The notes under the pieces are model-generated. The model ran no database searches and had not been told where the DNA came from. It worked only from the letters and a program-made list of their open reading frames with translations. Shown one piece after another: positions 58,588-64,000 of a DNA stretch of 64,000 bases. The position numbers and the translations under genes are program-made. Within the stretch, counting starts at the first letter, position 1. Each line of letters opens with the position of its first letter. Source of the stretch: Halomonas sp. GFAJ-1. GTDB lineage: Bacteria > Pseudomonadota > Gammaproteobacteria > Pseudomonadales > Halomonadaceae. The DNA is taken from NCBI GenBank assembly GCA_002966495.1, contig CP016490.1, positions 620,001-684,000 of the forward strand, written 5' to 3'.

Positions 58588-60063
58588 CTACTGCCACCAG
58601 CCAAACCCTAATACCGGCATTGCAAGCGCAAATACCGCTACACAGATAACCCCAACGGCAACCAAGCTCATCACTACCCCGGCACGCAGCATATCAATCA
58701 CTTGCACTTTACCACTGCCGAACACAACGGCATTGGGCGGCGTAGCGACCGGCAACATAAAGGCACAAGAGGCGGCCATGGCAACCGGTACGGTAAGGAG
58801 GAGTGGGCTTTGCTCCATACTCACCGTCAGCGCGGCTGCTAGCGGTATAATAGCAGCCGCGGTGGCGGTATTACTGGTCACGTGGCTCATCAGCATAACG
58901 GTGACGACCACCATGAAAATCATCGCCCAAATAGGCCAGCCTGCAAACATGGCCATCATGTTAGCCACCTCCTCGGCTAACCCTGAGCTTTCGATGGCGC
59001 TGCCTAGACTAAGCCCACCGCCCACCAGCAGTAACACGCTCCAGGGGAGGTTCTGCGCGCTTTTCCAGTCGAGTAAAAATTGGCGCTGTCTCCAGCGGGC
59101 CGGAATCACAAACAGCAGTAACGCGCCCATCACGGCAATACCGCCATCGCTGAGCGGCAAGCCGGTCAAGTTTTCCAGCACCGGACGCCCCATCCACGCC
59201 AACGCTACCAATGCAAATACGGCGGCAACGCGTTGCTCAGGACGGGTCATCCGGCCTAGGTCTTCTGACTGCTGCGACAGCACTGTAGCGATCCCCTCTA
59301 GCGGTGAACGCGGCACAGGATAAACCCAGCGTGTGAGCAGCCACCAGCCAGCCAGCAATAGCAGCGCCGCAGGCGGCACTCCGACGAGCATCCACTGGGC
59401 AAAGCCGATCTCGATGTCGTAGTTATCTGCCATAAAGCCCGCTAGTAACGCGTTAGGCGGCGTACCAATCAGTGTCCCCATTCCACCAATATTGGCTGCC
59501 AAGGCAATACCCAACAGCAAACAAAGCTCCATGGGGCGCTGATCCAAAGCGCTGCCTTTGCGTTCAAGCAGCGTAAGAACCGACAATCCAATCGGCACCA
59601 TCAGCGCCGCTGTCGCGGTATTGCTTACCCACATGCTAAGGAGCGCTGTTGCCCCCATAAATCCGGCGACTAGATGGTCCGGGCGCTTGCCTGCCACGGT
59701 CAACACGCCCAAGGCAATCCGTCGATGAAGGTTCCAGCGCTGTATCGCCTCCGCCAGCATAAAGCCGCCCAAAAAGAGAAATATCAGCGGGTTTGCGTAG
59801 GGGGCAGCCGCTGCATTCACATCGACCACGCCCAGCAGCGGTAATAGCGCTATGGGCAACAACGCGGTCACCGGCATCGGCACTGGCTCCAGAATCCACC
59901 ATACCGCCATCCACGCCGTAAGGGCGACGACACGCCATGCAGCGACTGGCATGCCGTCGGGCGCGCCCAACACCAGCAATATCACCGCTAACAGGGGGCC
60001 GCCCAGCAACCCTACGGTGATTTTGCGTCGCTGCCAGCGTAGGGCGTTAGTCGGCGCGTCCAT
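58588..60063 (-). CDS. DASS (SLC13) family anion transporter
   Basis: 491 residues, about 11-12 spans. The two SNT motifs of the family are present: MWVSNTATAALMVPIGLSVL (about 143-162) and SHVTSNTATAAAIIPLAAAL (about 396-415), which form the sodium and carboxylate sites. PNALLAGFM and PPNAVVFGSG flank them. It likely imports di- or tricarboxylates or sulfate with Na+. Perfect Shine-Dalgarno AAGGAGGT before the ATG. It is flanked by the direct repeats described here, and its stop lies seven bases from copy 1, suggesting insertion or duplication. Confidence 0.92.
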   Translation of the reverse strand: MDAPTNALRWQRRKITVGLLGGPLLAVILLVLGAPDGMPVAAWRVVALTAWMAVWWILEPVPMPVTALLPIALLPLLGVVDVNAAAAPYANPLIFLFLGGFMLAEAIQRWNLHRRIALGVLTVAGKRPDHLVAGFMGATALLSMWVSNTATAALMVPIGLSVLTLLERKGSALDQRPMELCLLLGIALAANIGGMGTLIGTPPNALLAGFMADNYDIEIGFAQWMLVGVPPAALLLLAGWWLLTRWVYPVPRSPLEGIATVLSQQSEDLGRMTRPEQRVAAVFALVALAWMGRPVLENLTGLPLSDGGIAVMGALLLFVIPARWRQRQFLLDWKSAQNLPWSVLLLVGGGLSLGSAIESSGLAEEVANMMAMFAGWPIWAMIFMVVVTVMLMSHVTSNTATAAAIIPLAAALTVSMEQSPLLLTVPVAMAASCAFMLPVATPPNAVVFGSGKVQVIDMLRAGVVMSLVAVGVICVAVFALAMPVLGFGWWQ

Positions 60064-60079
60064 GGTCGTTACCTCCTTA

Positions 60080-60106
60080 ATAAAACGGCTCGCGTGAGCG
60101 TTTTTA
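60080..60106 (-). promoter_or_regulatory. hairpin in the leader of the DASS gene
   Basis: GCTC/GAGC with flanking AAAC/GTTT pairs (about 60083-60103) precedes TTTTATTAAGGAGG on the minus strand. Terminator-like shape immediately before the ribosome binding site; could attenuate expression or be the end of an upstream transcript. Confidence 0.4.
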
Positions 60107-60203
60107 ACTCATCTCTATCGGCAAACCAAACCTCGGCAAACCACTGTACCTGCTGTTGTCGCAAGCGATTACGCCAGCCAAGTCTTGCTAGCGAAATGCC
60201 ATG

Positions 60204-60365
60204 GTCTCAAATGGAATAATCAGCATTAAATATGGCGCTTACGGCCCGCTGGCCAACGCCCGAAGCATGTTAAAGGCGGATTGCGGCATAGACATCTCCG
60301 TAATGTTTAACGTGCATGGTATGGTTCACCAGTCTACCTGCTTAATGGGAAAACCATGAACGCGA
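60204..60365 (+). repeat. diverged direct repeat, copy 2
   Basis: Second copy of the 58420-58580 segment, roughly three-quarters identical by eye. It contains the start and promoter region of the intact thioredoxin gene and a remnant of the small membrane gene. Confidence 0.85.
60239..60289 (-). pseudogene. remnant of the small membrane protein gene
   Basis: Reading from 60289 gives MPQSAFNMLRALASGP and a TAA at 60239-60241, against MSQPAFDMLRALAIGSQALG in the intact gene at 58504. Beyond the stop the same frame still reads LMLII as in the intact copy, then homology fades. The ACGGAG ribosome-site region is also kept. A 5' fragment, not functional. Confidence 0.8.
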
Positions 60366-61159
60366 TTGCCCTCGGCCCACTCCTCATCTCACTGCCGCGG
60401 CTATATGCCATTGGCTGCGCGCTGCTGCTGCTGTTGGCCAGCCGCTATTTACTGGGCGTATCGGCGCGCCAGCACGGCCGCTGGTTCAATGGGCTGATGC
60501 TAGTGTGGCTAGTGGGCGCGCGGGCGGCCTACGTCGCGCTTAACTGGGAAAGTTTCAGCGCCGTGCCGCTAGACGCCTTAAAGCTGTGGCAACCCGGCTA
60601 TCACGGTTTGGGCGGGTTACTCGCGGGATTACTCTGGACGGCCTGGTCGCTGCGCGCACACCTGCTGTCAATGATAGGCGCCCTAGCGATGCTCGTCGGC
60701 GCTTCTAGCCTGTGGCTTGTGGTGGTAACACTCGCCCCCCTTGGCAATCAGTTTGCCGTTGAGGCGCTGCCGGATGTCACCCTAGAAGATGTCGACGGCA
60801 ATCCGGTGCATTTGCCATCGCTGACTGAAAGCGGCGACCTGATTATCGTCAACCTATGGGCCACCTGGTGCCCACCCTGCCTGCGGGAAATGCCGCTTTT
60901 GGAAGAAGCCGCCCAACGTGACGACGTCAGCGTTGTTATTGCGAACCAGGGCGAAGATTTGCTACCGATCGTGCGCTACCTGGATGAGCAGGGGCTAATA
61001 TTTCGCTACGCGCTGCGCGACCCAAGCCAAACCTTAATGGCGCAGTTCCAGGCGCCTGGCTTACCCACCACGGTGTTGTTTGATCGACAGGGCAACACGC
61101 TGGATGTCCATGTGGGCGAACTCACGCGTACGCAATTAGCCCGCTGGTTGGAAGATTGA
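60356..61159 (+). CDS. membrane-anchored TlpA-like thioredoxin
   Basis: 267 residues. The N-terminal part (about 1-130) has four hydrophobic spans and includes GARAAYVALNWESF and a PGYHGLGGLLAGLLW turn that recall prolipoprotein diacylglyceryl transferase (Lgt). After a short linker comes a TlpA/ResA-type thioredoxin domain (about 137-267) with active site WCPPC (171-175) and the cis-proline PTT near 237. It is probably a periplasmic thiol-disulfide reductase anchored in the membrane. GGGAAAA lies before the ATG. Confidence 0.85.
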   Translation: MNAIALGPLLISLPRLYAIGCALLLLLASRYLLGVSARQHGRWFNGLMLVWLVGARAAYVALNWESFSAVPLDALKLWQPGYHGLGGLLAGLLWTAWSLRAHLLSMIGALAMLVGASSLWLVVVTLAPLGNQFAVEALPDVTLEDVDGNPVHLPSLTESGDLIIVNLWATWCPPCLREMPLLEEAAQRDDVSVVIANQGEDLLPIVRYLDEQGLIFRYALRDPSQTLMAQFQAPGLPTTVLFDRQGNTLDVHVGELTRTQLARWLED

Positions 61160-61215
61160 CGCCAATAGACCTTAATCCCCCCGCTGCTTTGCGTTAGAAT
61201 CCCCCGCCCTGTGTT

Positions 61216-61240
61216 GCCACCGGTGAATCTTCCCGGTGGC
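61216..61240 (+). terminator. hairpin between the TlpA-like gene and rapA
   Basis: Perfect 8-bp stem GCCACCGG/CCGGTGGC (61216-61223 with 61233-61240), loop of nine. Only GTTTTG follows after ten bases, so it is a weak terminator or a leader structure of rapA. Confidence 0.4.
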
Positions 61241-61275
61241 ATGCGCCCCCGTTTTGAAGACTTCCCTGAGGCATC

Positions 61276-64000
61276 ATGAGCGATTTTTCTCCCGGCCAGC
61301 GCTGGATTAGTGACGGCGAGGCTGAGCTTGGACTCGGCACCGTGCTTAACTGCGACGCCCGTAGCGTTACCATTTTGTTCAGTGCCAGCCAGGAAACCCG
61401 TACCTACAACACACGTCAAGCACCGTTAACCCGCGTGATGTTCGGCAGCGGCGACCGCGTGCTCTCCGCCGATGGCTGGCAGATGCTGGTGGATGACAGC
61501 AAAGAGTCTGGCGGTTTAATCACTTATATTGGCGAAGACAGCGAAGGTAACCCGCGTGAACTGCCGGAAGCTAAGCTGGCCGATACCATGCAGTTCGATC
61601 AAGCCCGGGACCGTTTATTGACCGGCCAAGTAGACCGCAACGACTGGTTCGATCTGCGCTTTCGTACCTTGCACCACTACCAGCGCATCGAACAGCACAG
61701 CGCCCTTGGCTTTGCCGGGCCACGTATCGACTTGATTCCTCACCAGCTCTATATCGCTGATGAAGTCGCTGGCCGCCACGCGCCTCGGGTACTGTTGGCC
61801 GATGAAGTCGGGCTGGGTAAAACCATCGAAGCTGGCCTGATTCTGCACCGCCTGCTGCTCACTGGCCGCATAGAACGGGCGCTGATTCTGGTGCCAGATA
61901 GCCTCACTCACCAATGGCTGGTCGAGCTTTTACGCCGCTTTTCGCTCAACGTCAGCCTGCTGGACGAGCATCAAAGCCAAGCCCACGGTAGCGCTAATCC
62001 GTTTGAGAGCGCCCAGATCGTGCTGGCTAGCCAAGGCTGGCTGTTTGCCAACATTCACCGCCAGGACCAGGCGCTGGCCAGCCGCTTTGACCTGCTGATT
62101 GTGGATGAAGCGCACCATCTGGACTGGAGCAGCGAGGGAAGCGGCCCGGGTTATCAGTGCGTTGAACAGCTCGCCGCCGAGATTCCCGGCCTGCTACTGC
62201 TCACCGCCACGCCAGAACAGATGGGCGTTGAGAGCCACTTTGCCCGCCTGCGTTTGCTGGATGCCGAGCGCTACCACGATATCGAGCGCTTCAAAGACGA
62301 AGAGCGTCACTACATTGGCGTGGCCAGCGCCATTGATGCTCTGGATGAGTTGCCCAGCGCCACGCAAGCGCGCAGCCGCGTAGAAGCCGTCGCGGATGAC
62401 CGCGACAGCCAAGCCCTGCTAGCGACCCTATGTAACCCAGAAGCCAGTGCCGAGCAGCAGGATGCCGCCCGCGCCCAGCTGCGCGACGCGCTGCTTGACC
62501 GCCACGGCACGGGCCGGGTGATGTTCCGCAACAGCCGTCGTCATGTGGGAGGCTTCCCCGAACGCCGCATGCACCTTGAAGCGCTTGAGCTGCCCTCCGC
62601 CTATCGACGGGTAGTGCGCCGCCTTGAGCGCGATGAGGATTATCTGGATGAACTGCTGATCGAAACCGGCATGGATCATCCCGATGTGCTGATCTACCCA
62701 GACGCCATGTACCGGGAATTAAGCAACGACCCGCTAAACAGCGAGCCCTGGTGGCACATTGATCCACGCGTCAATTGGCTGCTTGAGAAGCTCAGCGACG
62801 ATAGCGAAACGGGCTTTGCCAACGACAAAGTACTGGTGATTGCCCACCACCGCGAAACGGCAGAAGGGCTTGCCGAGGCGCTGCGCGTACTCGGTGGCTA
62901 CCAGGCCCCCGTCTTCCACGAAGGCTTATCGCTGGTGGAGCGCGACCGTGCCGCAGCAGCATTTGCCGATGAAGAGGAGGGCTGCCAAGTGCTGGTGTGC
63001 TCGGAGATTGGCTCCGAAGGGCGCAATTTCCAGTTCTGCCGCCACTTGGTAATGTTTGATATGCCCCAGCACCCCGACCAGCTGGAGCAGCGCATTGGCC
63101 GTCTCGACCGTATTGGCCAGCGCCACGCTATCGAACTTCACGCGCCGACCTTTACTGGCAGCCCCGGCGAGCGGCTGCTGCGCTGGTATCACGAAGGTAT
63201 GGACGCGTTCAGCGCGCCCCACGGTATCGGTAGCGAGCTCTTCGATGCGTTTGGCGATGCCCTTGCCGACGCCCTGCTTGACGATGAAATGCTCGATGAA
63301 ATCATCGAAGAGACGCGGCAAATGTTCACCGCCAAACTGGCCGAACGTGACGCCGGTCGCAACCGTCTGCTGGAGCTAAATGCCTGTCGCCCTGCTCGCG
63401 CCAAGCAGGTGAGTGACGCAGTGCGCGAGCTTGATGAAGACCCTGCACTGCCCAAGTTTGTGGAACGGGCGCTGGATATTTTTGGCGTCGACAGCCAAGA
63501 GATTGGCAACGGTCTGCTCTACCTCCAGCCAAGCCAACACATGCTCGATGGCCTGCCCGGGCTAGTGAAAGGCGAAGAGGGCTTCTCGGCGACCTACAGC
63601 CGCGCCCTGGCACTGGCCCGAGACGACGTACAGCGGCTCTCCTGGGAGCACCCACTACTGCGCGAAATGATGGAGCGCATATTAGATGGCACCATGGGCA
63701 ATACCGCGCTGGCGCTGCTGCGCCATCCGGCGATCCCCAGCGGTCGACTAATGGCCGAGCTGGTGTTCCGCACCCACTGTCCGGCGCCAAAATCGCTGCA
63801 CCTTAACCGCTTCTTACCGCCGACGGCGATTCGCGTGCTGCTGGATGAGTCAGGCGCCAATCTAACCAGCAAAATTTCCTTCACGGGCCTTGGCAAGAAC
63901 CTGCAGAAGGTTAATAAATCGCTGGCGCGGGACCTGATCAAGAGCCGCCATGATCAGCTGCGCGACCTGTTGATTCAGGGTGAGGGCGAAGCCGAACGTG
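61276..64000 (+). CDS. rapA: RNA polymerase-associated ATPase RapA (partial, 3' end beyond the window)
   Basis: 908 codons are visible with no stop, out of a usual 950-970. A Swi2/Snf2 ATPase that binds RNA polymerase and recycles it after transcription. N-terminal Tudor-like domains (MSDFSPGQRWISDGEAELGL), Walker A LADEVGLGKT (about 174-183), DEAHH (277-281), and in the second RecA domain a LEQRIGRLDRIGQ motif near residues 605-617. The ATG at 61276 opens the family N-terminus. The C-terminal end lies outside the window. Confidence 0.96.
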   Translation, partial: MSDFSPGQRWISDGEAELGLGTVLNCDARSVTILFSASQETRTYNTRQAPLTRVMFGSGDRVLSADGWQMLVDDSKESGGLITYIGEDSEGNPRELPEAKLADTMQFDQARDRLLTGQVDRNDWFDLRFRTLHHYQRIEQHSALGFAGPRIDLIPHQLYIADEVAGRHAPRVLLADEVGLGKTIEAGLILHRLLLTGRIERALILVPDSLTHQWLVELLRRFSLNVSLLDEHQSQAHGSANPFESAQIVLASQGWLFANIHRQDQALASRFDLLIVDEAHHLDWSSEGSGPGYQCVEQLAAEIPGLLLLTATPEQMGVESHFARLRLLDAERYHDIERFKDEERHYIGVASAIDALDELPSATQARSRVEAVADDRDSQALLATLCNPEASAEQQDAARAQLRDALLDRHGTGRVMFRNSRRHVGGFPERRMHLEALELPSAYRRVVRRLERDEDYLDELLIETGMDHPDVLIYPDAMYRELSNDPLNSEPWWHIDPRVNWLLEKLSDDSETGFANDKVLVIAHHRETAEGLAEALRVLGGYQAPVFHEGLSLVERDRAAAAFADEEEGCQVLVCSEIGSEGRNFQFCRHLVMFDMPQHPDQLEQRIGRLDRIGQRHAIELHAPTFTGSPGERLLRWYHEGMDAFSAPHGIGSELFDAFGDALADALLDDEMLDEIIEETRQMFTAKLAERDAGRNRLLELNACRPARAKQVSDAVRELDEDPALPKFVERALDIFGVDSQEIGNGLLYLQPSQHMLDGLPGLVKGEEGFSATYSRALALARDDVQRLSWEHPLLREMMERILDGTMGNTALALLRHPAIPSGRLMAELVFRTHCPAPKSLHLNRFLPPTAIRVLLDESGANLTSKISFTGLGKNLQKVNKSLARDLIKSRHDQLRDLLIQGEGEAER

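Noticed and set aside
58547..59323. 258-codon plus-strand frame opposite the DASS gene
   Set aside because: Antisense to a clear transporter gene; low-complexity T/A/S-rich product typical of a shadow frame.

Overview
The window looks like a chromosomal segment of a gammaproteobacterium, most likely Halomonadaceae (Halomonas/Vreelandella-like). This rests on protein resemblance and gene order recalled from memory, not on a search. RNA polymerase, EF-G and ribosomal proteins are closely gammaproteobacterial, and the order birA-coaX-tRNA(Tyr,Gly,Thr)-tRNA(Trp)-secE-nusG-rplKAJL-rpoBC-rpsLG-fusA-tuf-S10-spc-alpha is the Pseudomonas/Halomonas arrangement.

Layout. 0.1-0.8 kb: an exported protein of unknown role. 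0.9-3.9 kb: a zinc-uptake operon (small membrane ORF, znuC, znuB, znuA) behind a Zur-like box. 3.9-6.6 kb: a ChrR-type cupin protein, a DUF6164-type membrane protein, glyoxalase I, a DUF2237 protein and a DUF6482-like protein. 6.7-8.3 kb: a TPP riboswitch controlling thiM-thiE. 8.3-10.7 kb: the tRNA hydroxylation protein TrhP and a DMT-family permease. 10.7-12.1 kb: a D-Ala-D-Ala carboxypeptidase ending in a SPOR domain. 12.3-43.8 kb: an almost unbroken minus-strand information-processing block of ribosomal proteins, RNA polymerase, SecY/SecE, NusG, EF-G, EF-Tu and four tRNAs. 43.9-45.7 kb: coaX and birA. 45.9-50.7 kb: an orphan TctC-type binding protein, the ribosome GTPase TypA/BipA and an NSS-family sodium symporter. 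50.8-58.0 kb: a branched-chain-amino-acid-type ABC transporter (two ATPases, two permeases) with its likely binding protein and a Cache-domain chemoreceptor on the other strand. 58.3-61.2 kb: a small membrane protein, a DASS (SLC13) anion transporter and a membrane-anchored TlpA-like thioredoxin. 61.3 kb to the end: rapA, cut by the window edge.

Most of the window is core housekeeping DNA and I find no phage, IS element, CRISPR array or defence island. The most unusual structure is at 58.4-60.4 kb. The DASS gene is flanked by two diverged direct copies (about 160 bp) of an intergenic region. Each copy keeps intact only the gene on its outer side: copy 2 holds a stop-containing fragment of the small membrane gene, and copy 1 holds a dead start of the thioredoxin gene. 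Other points of interest are the absence of a tuf gene between tRNA-Thr and tRNA-Trp, the SPOR-tailed carboxypeptidase, the translationally coupled 49-residue ORF ahead of znuC, and a strong attenuator-like hairpin between rplL and rpoB.
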